NCBI RefSeq assembly: GCF_036894955.1
Contig: NZ_CP145905.1
Coordinates: forward strand, 813,501 to 877,500
Direction: 5' to 3'
DNA from: Paenibacillus sp. KS-LC4
GTDB lineage: Bacteria > Bacillota > Bacilli > Paenibacillales > Paenibacillaceae
Length of the DNA: 64,000 bases
Each line of letters starts with the position of its first letter. Positions within the stretch are counted from its first letter, which is position 1. The notes under the pieces were generated by a model, which ran no database searches, had not been told where the DNA came from, and worked only from the letters and a program-made list of their open reading frames with translations. This document shows, one piece after another, positions 43,087 through 53,300 of this stretch. A program made the translations under genes and the position numbers.

Positions 43087-43299
43087 TTATATAACGGGAT
43101 TTTCATGCACGTAAATAATGTTGACGAAGAAAATGCGCAGTTCATACAAAAAATTATCCTGCTCAAACGAGACGAGAATATAATCATTTCCAACTCGATT
43201 CAGCGTTCCGATGACGGCAAGCTGAAAATAACCATTGGTCATGACGGTAACCTCTTTGCCAATCAAGGGAATTAAATCACCTGAAAGCGTAGTAGCCAT
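43087..43299 (-). CDS. Small beta-barrel-like protein, second gene of the collagen cassette
   Basis: A 70-residue protein: LIGKEVTVMTNGYFQLAVIGTLNRVGNDYILVSFEQ, then FFVNIIYVHE. The strand order and the glycine turn look like a small Sm-like barrel, similar to DUF2642 proteins of Bacillus spore coats as I recall them. It has an unusually strong double ribosome site (AAAAGGAGGAAAGGAG) before ATG 43299. It lies 66 bases after the collagen-like gene and 65 before the next small gene. There is no signal peptide. Confidence 0.65.
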   Translation of the reverse strand: MATTLSGDLIPLIGKEVTVMTNGYFQLAVIGTLNRVGNDYILVSFEQDNFLYELRIFFVNIIYVHENPVI

Positions 43300-43365
43300 G
43301 AGCTCCTTTCCTCCTTTTCCGCTTTGCAGAGGGGATAGGGCAAAGCCGCTTCTGAAGCCTTGGCC

Positions 43366-44244
43366 TCAGCTCAGGGCTTCTATATTCGTAATGTGAGCCA
43401 GCGGAATAATCATAGTCGACTGGGCAGAGGTGGTGAAGATGGCAAGCGTCTGCTCCAGACTGAGCACCGTTCCGGCAAAGCCTGTCGGCTGGCCGGCAGT
43501 CATGACGGTAATAAGTGTACCGGCATCGAGGAAGCCGGTAAGCACAGCGAGCAGCTCGGTGAAATCAACATTTCCCGAGGTGCCGGGAGGACCCTGGGGG
43601 CCGGCTGGCCCTGGAGCTCCGGCCGGTCCTTGCGCTCCGGCGGCACCCGGCGCGCCAGCCGGGCCTGCCGGACCGGGGATGCCGGCCGGTCCGGCTTCGC
43701 CCTGCACACCCGGCGGCCCTGGATCGCCGGGCAGGCCCTGCGCGCCGGGAGCGCCAGCGGGCCCGGCGGCTCCGGCAGGGCCCGCAGGCCCCGCGATGCC
43801 GGCGGGGCCTGCAAGGCCGATTGCGCCCGGCGCGCCTTGCTCGCCGGGCACCCCAGGCTCGCCGCGTGCGCCCGGCGAGCCTGCTGCGCCTTGCGGTCCG
43901 GCTGGCCCGGACGCACCGGCGATGCCCTGGGCCCCGGGTTCCCCACGCGGCCCGGCAGGCCCGCGAAAGCCGCGCGAGCCGATGCAGCCGTAAGAAATGC
44001 GCGGCTTATTGCCTCCTTGCGACTGCGCCGGCCTAAAGCGATAAACCTTGCAATGCTTATGAAAACGTCGGCGGGCAGAGCATCCGAGGGAAGGGCGGGC
44101 CAGCCTGCGACGCTTTTTACGTATTTGTTTGCAGGGGGACGGCTTTGGACGCAATCTTTTCCTGGTTTTACGACGCTTGCGGCGTTTAACGGCCTGGGAT
44201 GTCAGCTTGCTCCTGTGCGGAGGAGGCTTAAGTAAGGAAAGCAT
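43366..44244 (-). CDS. Collagen-like protein with C-terminal small beta domain
   Basis: A 292-residue protein in three parts. Residues ~1-90 are extremely basic (clusters such as [11 protein letters not shown] and KKRRR). Residues ~91-226 are 45 uninterrupted Gly-X-Y triplets ([13 protein letters not shown]...GPPG), which form a collagen triple helix. The C-terminal ~65 residues ([19 protein letters not shown]...[14 protein letters not shown]) share the small beta pattern of the two downstream proteins and probably trimerise or anchor the stalk. There is no signal peptide, in line with deposition on a forming spore rather than secretion (inference). The start is ATG 44244 because GGGAGGA sits 8 bases upstream. 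The collagen part is very GC-rich. Confidence 0.85.
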   Translation of the reverse strand: MLSLLKPPPHRSKLTSQAVKRRKRRKTRKRLRPKPSPCKQIRKKRRRLARPSLGCSARRRFHKHCKVYRFRPAQSQGGNKPRISYGCIGSRGFRGPAGPRGEPGAQGIAGASGPAGPQGAAGSPGARGEPGVPGEQGAPGAIGLAGPAGIAGPAGPAGAAGPAGAPGAQGLPGDPGPPGVQGEAGPAGIPGPAGPAGAPGAAGAQGPAGAPGPAGPQGPPGTSGNVDFTELLAVLTGFLDAGTLITVMTAGQPTGFAGTVLSLEQTLAIFTTSAQSTMIIPLAHITNIEALS

Positions 44245-44323
44245 GGCGTATCCTCCCATTTTTTATTTGAAATATAGGAAAGCAAAAGGTTACCCTTTTT
44301 CTATATTTCTTAAAATGAAACGC

Positions 44324-44347
44324 GTCGCATTGACTAAGGAATGCGAC
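44324..44347. promoter_or_regulatory. Inverted repeat upstream of the collagen cassette
   Basis: GTCGCATT and AATGCGAC are perfect 8-bp arms around an 8-base spacer, ~80 bases before the collagen gene start. It could be an operator for that gene or for the divergent aldolase. No sigma-K or sigma-E promoter could be confirmed nearby. Confidence 0.4.
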
Positions 44348-44445
44348 AGTTGTTTCACCTTGCTATATATGTATCCGCTAATTAAGCAGATGGGACTAGG
44401 TAGCTCCCTATTTTTGCGCACAATTTGACAATTGCCTGTCATGGA

Positions 44446-44474
44446 TTGCCGAGCGGGCTAGAAAGGCATATAAT
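44446..44474 (+). promoter_or_regulatory. Sigma-A promoter of the KDPG aldolase gene
   Basis: TTGCCG (44446-44451), 17 bases, TATAAT (44469-44474). It sits 60 bases before the GTG start. Confidence 0.7.
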
Positions 44475-44533
44475 GAAAACGGCAAACATCGTACTTTTTC
44501 GTACAAATATGAACATTAGGGGAGGCTGTACCT

Positions 44534-45199
44534 GTGAAGAAAATTAAGGTGCTTCAACAAATTGTAGATGCTGGTGTTGTCGCTGTGCTTCGTGCGGATT
44601 CGCCGGAGGAAGTTGTAGAAATGTCCCGTCATGCGATCAAAGGCGGTATTAAAGCGATTGAAATTACGCTGACCGTACCGTTTGCGCTTCGAGCAATCGA
44701 GCAGCTTAGCAAGGAATATTCGGTGGATGCGGACCCGCAATCGGATCAATTCGCTATTATTGGAGTGGGAACGGTGCTTGATCCTGAATCGGCGCGCGCG
44801 GCGATTATGAGCGGTGCGGAATTTGTCGTTTCCCCAGCACTTAACCCTGATACAATAAAGCTATGCCATCGTTATGCCATTCCAGTTATGCCGGGAACGA
44901 TGACCGTCAATGAAATTCAGCATGCGCTGGAGCTAGGTGTCGATGTCGTGAAGCTGTTCCCTGGCAATCTGTATTCGCCAAGCGTTATTCCTTCGATTAA
45001 AGGACCTTTGCCGCAGGCAAATGTAATGCCGACGGGCGGCGTGTCGCTGGACAATCTCGGCGAGTGGGTTAAGGCAGGAGCAGTGGCTGTTGGCATTGGC
45101 TCCGACTTGACGAAGGAAGCCGTGAAGGTTGGCGATTATTCTTTAATCGAAGCGAAAGCGCGCGCTTATATCGAAGCTTACCGCAGCGCCAAGCGCTAA
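44534..45199 (+). CDS. eda: KDPG/KHG aldolase
   Basis: A 221-residue class I aldolase that splits 2-keto-3-deoxy-6-phosphogluconate to pyruvate and glyceraldehyde-3-phosphate (Entner-Doudoroff and hexuronate breakdown). Catalytic Glu43 lies in KAIEITLT and the Schiff-base lysine Lys140 in VVKLFPGN. The phosphate-binding GPLPQANVMPTGGV is intact. GTG 44534 has GGAGG 8 bases upstream. It stands alone, not with kdgK or edd, so it probably serves sugar-acid breakdown broadly. Fumarase follows separately. Confidence 0.9.
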   Translation: MKKIKVLQQIVDAGVVAVLRADSPEEVVEMSRHAIKGGIKAIEITLTVPFALRAIEQLSKEYSVDADPQSDQFAIIGVGTVLDPESARAAIMSGAEFVVSPALNPDTIKLCHRYAIPVMPGTMTVNEIQHALELGVDVVKLFPGNLYSPSVIPSIKGPLPQANVMPTGGVSLDNLGEWVKAGAVAVGIGSDLTKEAVKVGDYSLIEAKARAYIEAYRSAKR

Positions 45200-45390
45200 A
45201 CTTCACCTCTCGCAACTGCCGTTTAATGAAAGCGCATTAGTGAAAGCGGCGGAAGGCTGTCTTTTCTAGGCGATTGGCACCCTAACTTAAGCAATTGGGA
45301 GGCTTTTCGCTCATATGGATGGCGAAAGCCGTTTGCGTTTGTTAAAGTAGGAGTAGGTTGTTCAAGATTTTGAAGGAGGCTACTTAAAAG

Positions 45391-46776
45391 ATGGAATATC
45401 GGATTGAGAAGGACACAATGGGTGAAATTCAGGTTCCTGCGGACAAACTGTGGGGCGCTCAAACGCAGCGCAGCTTGCAAAACTTCAAAATCAGCGGAGA
45501 GCGGATGCCAATTGAGGTCGTTCATGCGATGGCTATTATCAAAAAAGCCGCAGCAATCGCCAATGAAAAGCTCGGTGTGCTGGATGCTGAGAAATCCGCC
45601 GCTATCGGTGAAGCGGTAGATGAAATTTTGACAGGGCGCTGGGATGAGCATTTCCCGCTCGTCGTTTGGCAGACAGGCAGCGGAACACAAACGAATATGA
45701 ACGTCAATGAGGTTGTAGCGTTTCGCGCCAATCAGCTGCTTGAGGAGCGCGGAAGCGCCGTTCGCATTCATCCGAATGATGATGTCAACCGCTCCCAAAG
45801 CTCGAATGATACATTCCCGGCAGCGCTGCATATTGCTGGCGTAGTAGCAGTGGAGCAGCGTCTGATTCCAGCTATTGATGTGCTGACGAGAACGCTTCAG
45901 GACAAGGCGGAGCGTTTCAATGATATTGTGAAGATTGGTCGTACGCATTTGCAGGACGCTACTCCGATTACCCTTGGTCAAGAAATTAGCGGCTGGTACG
46001 CGATGCTGACTAAGACGCGCAAAATGATCGTGCAAAGCGTTGACGAAATGCGCGAGCTGGCGCTTGGCGGTACAGCGGTAGGCACAGGTCTTAATGCCCA
46101 TCCGGATTTTGCAGTTCAGGTAGCGGAGGAAGTAACGACGCTTACTGGCAAAACGTTTATTACGGCTGAAAATAAATTCCACTCGCTGACGAGCCACGAC
46201 CAAATCGTCTATACGCACGGGGCTGTTAAAGCGCTGGCGGCTGATTTGATGAAAATCGCCAATGACGTTAGATGGCTGGCAAGCGGCCCGCGCTGCGGCA
46301 TTGGTGAAATCTCGATTCCTGAAAATGAACCGGGCAGCTCGATTATGCCGGGTAAAGTAAATCCAACGCAAAGCGAAGCGATTACGATGGCGGTGTGCCA
46401 AGTCATCGGCAACGATGCGACGATTGCATTTGCGGCGAGTCAGGGCAATTTTGAGCTTAACGTGTTTAAGCCTGTTATTATCTACAACTTCCTGCAATCC
46501 GTTGCTTTAATGGCGGATGGCATGATTTCCTTCAATGACAACTGTGCGGTTGGCATTGAGCCGAACGAAGCTGCAATCAAGCGTAACCTCGATCAATCGC
46601 TCATGCTCGTAACCGCGCTTAATCCGCATATTGGCTACGAGAATGCAGCAGCCATTGCGAAAAACGCGCATAAAAAAGGGCTGACGCTGAAGGAATCGGC
46701 AATTGCCAGCGGCCTCCTGACGTCCGAGCAGTTCGATGAGTTCGTGAAGCCGGAAGCGATGATCGGCAAACGCTAA
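45391..46776 (+). CDS. fumC: Class II fumarate hydratase
   Basis: A 461-residue iron-independent fumarase of the TCA cycle that interconverts fumarate and malate. Family motifs are complete: [48 protein letters not shown] and the mobile catalytic loop [13 protein letters not shown]. The N-terminus ([25 protein letters not shown]) is standard, so ATG 45391 with AAGGAGG upstream is firm. It has its own upstream region and terminator and is monocistronic. A 424-residue antisense frame lies inside it and is a shadow. Confidence 0.96.
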   Translation: MEYRIEKDTMGEIQVPADKLWGAQTQRSLQNFKISGERMPIEVVHAMAIIKKAAAIANEKLGVLDAEKSAAIGEAVDEILTGRWDEHFPLVVWQTGSGTQTNMNVNEVVAFRANQLLEERGSAVRIHPNDDVNRSQSSNDTFPAALHIAGVVAVEQRLIPAIDVLTRTLQDKAERFNDIVKIGRTHLQDATPITLGQEISGWYAMLTKTRKMIVQSVDEMRELALGGTAVGTGLNAHPDFAVQVAEEVTTLTGKTFITAENKFHSLTSHDQIVYTHGAVKALAADLMKIANDVRWLASGPRCGIGEISIPENEPGSSIMPGKVNPTQSEAITMAVCQVIGNDATIAFAASQGNFELNVFKPVIIYNFLQSVALMADGMISFNDNCAVGIEPNEAAIKRNLDQSLMLVTALNPHIGYENAAAIAKNAHKKGLTLKESAIASGLLTSEQFDEFVKPEAMIGKR

Positions 46777-46844
46777 GCGGAGTATCAGCAGCACTAGCTC
46801 CACTAACTTAGTTTGTTATACAAGGAAAATCGAATAAGTATAGA

Positions 46845-46894
46845 AAAGAGCCTTTGGTGTCCTAAGAAGTTTGGGATATCAGAGGCTCTTTTTT
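46845..46894 (+). terminator. Terminator of fumC
   Basis: AAAGAGCCT pairs with AGGCTCTTTT with further partial pairing inside, followed by a T-run. Confidence 0.8.
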
Positions 46895-47355
46895 ATTTCT
46901 TTATCCGGAAAAAAAACAAGCTGACTGAACATATGTTTATATCTGTGACAAGCATATGATCAAACAAAGAAGATTTTTAGCGAAATATTAAGATAATATA
47001 TTCATTTCCACAGCAAAATGTTAAGGTAGTGTAAATTTAGATGACAATTAAAGATAGCTTAACAATATTTTTCGGCCAAAACGTTTACAATAGCTCTGCT
47101 CTACTTTATATTAAATATTAAATAGAGATAAAAAGATTCCTTTTTTTCATTGATTTATGTTTATATGAAATTTTGATAAGGAGTTGATTGATGGGAAATG
47201 CACAAAAAGTAATTTTATTGTGGATTTTTCGTATATTCACCCGGTTTATTGCACAAAACGACAGCTAGAATCGACAAAATGGTATTAATGTCATGTATAT
47301 GTGAGGAAAAAGAACTATCTATGAAATTGATCTAGGAAAAAAGGAGAGATTGTCT
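46895..47355 (+). other. AT-rich leader region before the 2415-residue SLH gene
   Basis: About 460 bases, markedly AT-rich, lie between the fumC terminator and the surface-protein gene. I find no convincing consensus promoter, though TACAAT-like -10 elements occur near 47089. It contains one short ORF with a good ribosome site (47191-47268). A long AT-rich leader is common before highly expressed S-layer-type genes. Confidence 0.5.
47191..47268 (+). CDS. Short ORF, 25 residues, possible leader peptide
   Basis: ATG 47191 has AAGGAG placed 7 bases before it and reads to TAG 47268. The peptide is hydrophobic and basic in the middle (VILLWIFRIFTRFIA), so it may insert in the membrane. It lies 88 bases before the giant SLH gene. 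It may be a leader peptide, a small membrane protein, or chance. Confidence 0.35.
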   Translation: MGNAQKVILLWIFRIFTRFIAQNDS

Positions 47356-50300
47356 ATGAGACGAAAGTTTCAGGCGTTCAAGCGGCCAGTCAGCCTGTTT
47401 TTGGCTTCCATTTTGCTGGTAGGAACGGTATTGGGTGGTTTTGGCGCACCTGTACAAGCGGCCGTAAGCAATGACAATATTGTGATTTCGCAAGTGTATG
47501 GGGGCGGCGGCAACGGCGGCGCACCAATCAAACAGGACTTTATAGAATTGTACAATCCAACCGATTCACCGATTTCCCTTGCAGGCTGGAGCGTGCAGTA
47601 TACTTCGGCTACAGGAGCTTTCACAACGAATATTCACAATTTGAGCGGCACGATTGCGGCTAAAGGCTATTTCCTTATTCAAGAGGCGGCGGGAGCAAGC
47701 ACAACGGCTGCTGATCTTGAATCGCCGGATGCTATTGGTACGCTTAGTATGGGCGGTACTGCTGGTAAAGTAAGACTGCTAAATGCAAGCAGCGCGGTAG
47801 TAGATCTAGTTGCCTACGGTTCGACGGCGACGGGCGGAGAAGGTGCGCCGACTGGCGACCTGGGCGCTGCATTAGCGGCTATCCGCAAGGCGCTGAATCC
47901 AGGAGATCGGGCGCTTGATACGGATAATAACAATGCAGATTTCACAGTAGCTGCTCCAAGCCCGAGAAATTCTTCTTATGGCGCAGTTGCAAGCGTTTCG
48001 GCTAGCCCGGCTGGAGGAGAGGTTCCCGCAGGGACGTATGTAACCTTGTCTACAGCAACAGTTGGCTACAGCGTTTATTACAGCGTCTACAGCCCGGATG
48101 CTCCAGTTGCTCCGGAAAATTTTACAGCCTATGCTTCGCCTATCGAAGTTACAGCTCCAATGACGCTTCATGCGTATGTGAAAAATACAGAAGGCACGAT
48201 TAGCGGCCTGACTGAGTTCTCTTATACACTCGCTAACCTTACACCCGTTGCCATTGCAGATGTGCGCAGCGCAGCGGTAGGCTCGAAGGTTGTCACGCAA
48301 GGGACTGTTTCCCACCGTACAGAGTCTGGCGGCAAAGTGAATCTGTTTGTTCAGGATGCCGATTCTGCAGTCGTTGTTAGAGGGACTGATTCGGGTGCAC
48401 AGCCAGGAGATGACGTTGAGGTTTATGGTCAAACGTCGCTTTACAATGGCTTGCTGCAATTGGATACCGATCTGGTAACTGGCGGCTATGTCACAATCAA
48501 TGGACAAAGTGGAATTCCCGCGCCGACCGTCATTACTTCGACGTCTTTCGGTACGAGTGACGCACTGCGGAATCAATCGGAAGGCCGTTTGGTACAAATT
48601 AATGATGTAACCATTAAGCGCGCGGCAAGCGGCGTATTCTATGCAACAGATGCGGCCAGCAGCCAGGAGATTGCGATTTATTCCTCCGATACGGCATTTG
48701 CGCTGAACAAAACCTTTGAGCAAGTGACAGGCGTTATGACTTATTACACAGGCGTAGGCCTTGAGCTTGTTCCAAGAAGCTCGTCCGACATCGTGGAGCG
48801 CAAGCTTTCCGTTATAGCGAGCATTCCTTCTGGCGGTATCGCGACGGGTGGAACGGTAGAGCTTAGCACGCTAATGAGTGGCGGAGTGATTCATTTTACG
48901 ACGGATGGATCAACACCGACATCTGCAAGTCCAGTATACAGCGCTCCAATAACGATTAATGCTGATACAACGATTAAAGCAATCGTAATAGCAGGTGCTG
49001 ATACGAGCTCCGTATACACCTTCGAATATACGGTGCTGCAAAATACAGACGGTATTAAAATCCATACGATTCAGGGCAAAACTCATCGTTCCATTTATGA
49101 AAATGTAGCGGTAACCAACGTTTCCGGTATCGTTACATCGGCAAGCACGAACAGCTTCTACATGCAGGAGCCAGATAGCAGCATGGATAACGATCCTGCT
49201 ACCTCCGAAGCGATTCAAGTGTATAAAGCGGCACATGGCGCTCAAGTAGGAGATGCGGTAACGGTAGATGGCACAGTTGTCGAGTATGGCACGAGCCCTG
49301 CTCTAACGGTTACACAAATTACTGCTACTAATGTTACGCGGGGACTTCCTTCGCAGCCCTTGCCTGCTCCAATTGTACTTGGTACCAATGGACGTATCGT
49401 TCCTACAGCAATTGATACCGACAGCTTCGGCGCATTCAATCCTGATGGCGATGCAATTGATTTCTTCGAAAGCCTTGAAGGCATGCGCATCCAGTTGAAT
49501 GATGCCCTTATTACTGGCCCGTATGCGAACTCGGTTACGCCAGTTACCTTCGATAATGGCGCTAACAATCCAATTAAAACAGATGCAGGCGGCATTGTAC
49601 TTACAGGAGACGGAGTGCTTCCTTTCGAAAGCAGCCTGAACCCGCAAAAAATGTATATCGCAGCAAAACCGGCTGGGCAGGACATTAAGACTGGCGATCA
49701 GTTTAATGCTCCGATTACAGGCGTGTTGAATTATACGAGCAATTTGTTCAAGCTCATTCCGGATGGCGCTTTGCCGGCTATTACTTATTCATCGCGTACG
49801 CAAGGTGTTGCGACTACTGTTGCAGCTGATGATAAGCTGACAATTGCTACATTCAATGTAGAAAACTTCAGCAGCAGCCAGACAACCAAGGCTGCAAAAA
49901 TCGGCGGTATTATCGTAGACAATCTTAAAAAACCGGACATTATTGGACTTATGGAGGTTCAAGACAATAATGGTGAAACCAACAATGGCGTAACGGATGC
50001 AAGCCAAAGCTTCCAGACGCTAATCAACGCTGTTGTTGCTAAAGGCGGTCCAACTTATGCTTACACGGACATTGCTCCTGTAGACGGAATGGACGGCGGG
50101 GCTCCAGGCGGTAACATCCGCGTAGGGTTCTTGTATAATACAGCCCGTGTGACGCTTGCCGCAGGAACGAAGGGCGATTCGACAACGGCGGTACAAGTGA
50201 AGGGCGACGGCACTCTGTCTGTGAATCCGGGACGGATTAGCCCGACAGATACAGCCTTTAATGCTTCGCGCAAGCCGCTTGCTGCAGAATTTAACTTCCA

Positions 50301-53300
50301 AGGCAAACGCGTTGTAGTAGTGGCCAATCACTTTAATTCCAAAGGCGGAGACGGCATTCCTTGGGGAACGATTCAGCCGGTTATCCGCAGCAGTGAAACG
50401 CAGCGTGCGCTGCAAGCTGGAATCGTAAATTCCTTCGTGTCACAGCTTGTAGCTAGTGATCCTAATGTTAACGTTGCGGTATTGGGCGATTTGAATGACT
50501 TCCAGTTCTCGAAGACGCTTGATATTTTGAAGAAGGATGTTCTGACTAATCTGGTAGACGAAATGCCGGAAAAGGATCGTTACTCTTATATTTATGATGG
50601 CAACTCCCAGACGCTTGACCATATTCTCGTCAATGATGCTCTGACAGACTATTCGGCTATTGAAGTGGTGCACGTCAATGCTGACTTTACGGATTCCATG
50701 GGACGCGTCAGCGACCATGATCCATTGCTTGCTCAGCTTGATCTTGGCAGCAAGCCGGTTGTTGGCAATGACAATTTCTCATTGCGTGTCCTGCATACGA
50801 ATGATACGCATGCGCATCTCGACAATATGGCTCGCCGCGTGACGGCAATCAACAGCCTGCGCGACGACAACACGCTTCTGCTTGATGCAGGCGATGTATT
50901 CTCGGGTACGCTCTATTTTAACCAATTCCATGGACTTGCTGATCTGTGGTTTATGAACAAATTGAAATATGATGCTATGACCTTCGGCAATCACGAGTTT
51001 GATAAAGATGCAGCAACGCTTGCGGCATTCATTAATGGCGCAGAATTCCCATTCGTTGCAGCAAATGTGAATTTTAGCGGTGAAGCTGAGCTTGGCAGCA
51101 AATTCGTTAACAGCATTCCTCAAGTGGATGGCGCAGCGAATGATGCTACAATTTACCCAGCTATCATTAAAGAAGTGGATGGCGAGAAGGTTGGTATTTT
51201 CGGCCTGACGACGCCGGATACAGCATTGCTTGCTTCCCCGGGCAAAGTCGTATTCAACGATGTGAAGGCAAGCGCAGAAGCGACAGTTGCGCAGCTTGAA
51301 TCGCTCGGTATTAATAAAATTATTGCTTTGTCCCATATCGGTTATACCGAGGATCAGAAGCTTGCGGCTGAGGTGGATGGCATTGACATTATTGTCGGCG
51401 GCCACTCGCATACGCAATTAAATGAACCTTTTGTATACCGTAAAAATCTAAATGCAGATCCAACGCTTATCGTTCAAACAGGCGAGTATGGCGTGAATCT
51501 GGGCCAACTGGATGTTAAATTTAATGCGGCAGGCAAGCTGACCTCATGGGATGGCAAGCTTGTGAATGTAGATCAGCAGGTTAACTCGCAATATGTATTT
51601 GCAGCAGACCCGACTGCCGCAGCCAAGGTGGCGGAGTTTAATGCTCCTCTTACTGAGCTGAAGAAAACGGTAGTAGGCAAAACGGACGTGGCGTTAGACG
51701 GCCTTCGCAAAAACGTTCGCAGACAGGAAACGAATCTTGGTAACCTGATTGCAGACGGCATGCTGGACAAGGTGAAAAATAGCCCATTAATCGACAAAAC
51801 AGGCATTGCCGGATATGTAACGATTCAAAATGCAGGCGGCATCCGCGATTCGATTCCGGCAGGCGATATTACGCTTGGTCATTTGCTGACGGTTATGCCT
51901 TTCGGCAACAATCTGACAGCGCTGAAAATGACAGGGCGCGAAATCATAGCTGCGCTCGAAAATGGTGTCAGCGGCTCCACGCCAGTTAGCGAGGAAGGCA
52001 GATTCCCGCAAGTGGCAGGCATGAAATTTTACTATGATATGACGAAGCAGCCGGAGATTTATAACTCGGTATTAGGTCAAATTACTACGTCAGGTGAGCG
52101 TATACTGAAGGTTCAAGTGCTGAATGACAAGGGCAAATATGTTGATATCGATGAAGATGCTTATTATATCGTAGCAACGAATTCTTTCATGGCAAATGGC
52201 GGCGACTTCTACCTGTCCATGAAGGCGGCGAAGGATGCTGGACGCTTCTACGAGCTGAACTTTGTAGATTATGAAGTGTTCAATGAATACTTGAGTAAGG
52301 TAGGTACGGTAAACATTGGAGTAGAGGGCCGTATTACCGATGTGCAGAACGCATTTGATTTGCGCGTTCTTCATACGAACGATACCCATGCACACTTGGA
52401 CAATGCGCCGCGTCGAGTTAACGCCGCGACGAGTCTGAAGAGTGAGAAGGAAAATGCATTGCTGCTTGATGCTGGTGATGTATTCTCGGGTACGCTGTAT
52501 TTCAATCAATTTAAAGGACTTGCCGATCTTTGGTTTATGAATGAAATGAAATATGATGCCATGACGTTCGGCAATCATGAGTTTGACAAGGATGCAGCAA
52601 CGCTTGCGGCATTCATCAGAGGGGCAAACTTCCCATTTGTCAGCTCGAACGTTAACTTCAGCGGCGAAGCAGAGCTTGATGCTTTGTTCAATGATGATAT
52701 TGTGTACTCCTCGTCTTCTGATGATAATAAGGCGGAAATTCATAAGGCAATTATTAAGCAATTCGGCGGTGAAGAGGTAGGTATCGTTGGATTAACAACA
52801 CCAGATACGGCACTGCTTGCTTCTCCAGGACAGGTAAGATTTGAGGATTATGTTGATAGCACGCGTTCAACGGTTGCAGCGCTTGAGCAGAAAGGAGTCA
52901 ACAAAATCATCGTACTGTCCCACTTGGGCTATGGCGAGGATCTTAAGCTGGCAGCGGCAGTTGAGGGCATAGACATTATCGTCGGAGGCCACTCGCATAC
53001 ACAGCTGAATGAGCCGACTGTTTATAAGAAGACGGCGGAGGCAGCTTCTACCCTGATCGTGCAAACGGGAGAATACGGCGTATATCTGGGCAAGCTGGAT
53101 GCGATCTTTGACGCGCAAGGCGAGCTTGTCGTATGGAATGGCGAGCTGGTGAATGTAGATGAGAAGATTGGCTCGAATTATAAATTTACGGCTCTTCCTG
53201 AGCACACGGCTAAGCTGGAGGGGTTTAAGGCGCCAATCGCGGAGCTTCAGAAGACGGTTGTCGGCAAATCGAATGTTGCACTCGATGGTCTTCGCAAAAA

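Noticed and set aside
43360-44235. Plus-strand frames antisense to the collagen gene, some themselves Gly/Pro/Ala-rich
   Set aside because: Gly-X-Y coding DNA reads as Gly/Pro/Ala-rich on the opposite strand too. The minus-strand frame has the ribosome site, uninterrupted triplets and operon context.
45225-45250. Two TGAAAGCG elements before fumC as CcpA cre sites
   Set aside because: Only the left halves match the cre consensus; the right halves do not, so catabolite control is not supported.
45223-46497. 424-codon frame antisense to fumC
   Set aside because: It lies fully inside a complete, conserved fumarase gene and shows no domain. The frame is open because of codon bias.
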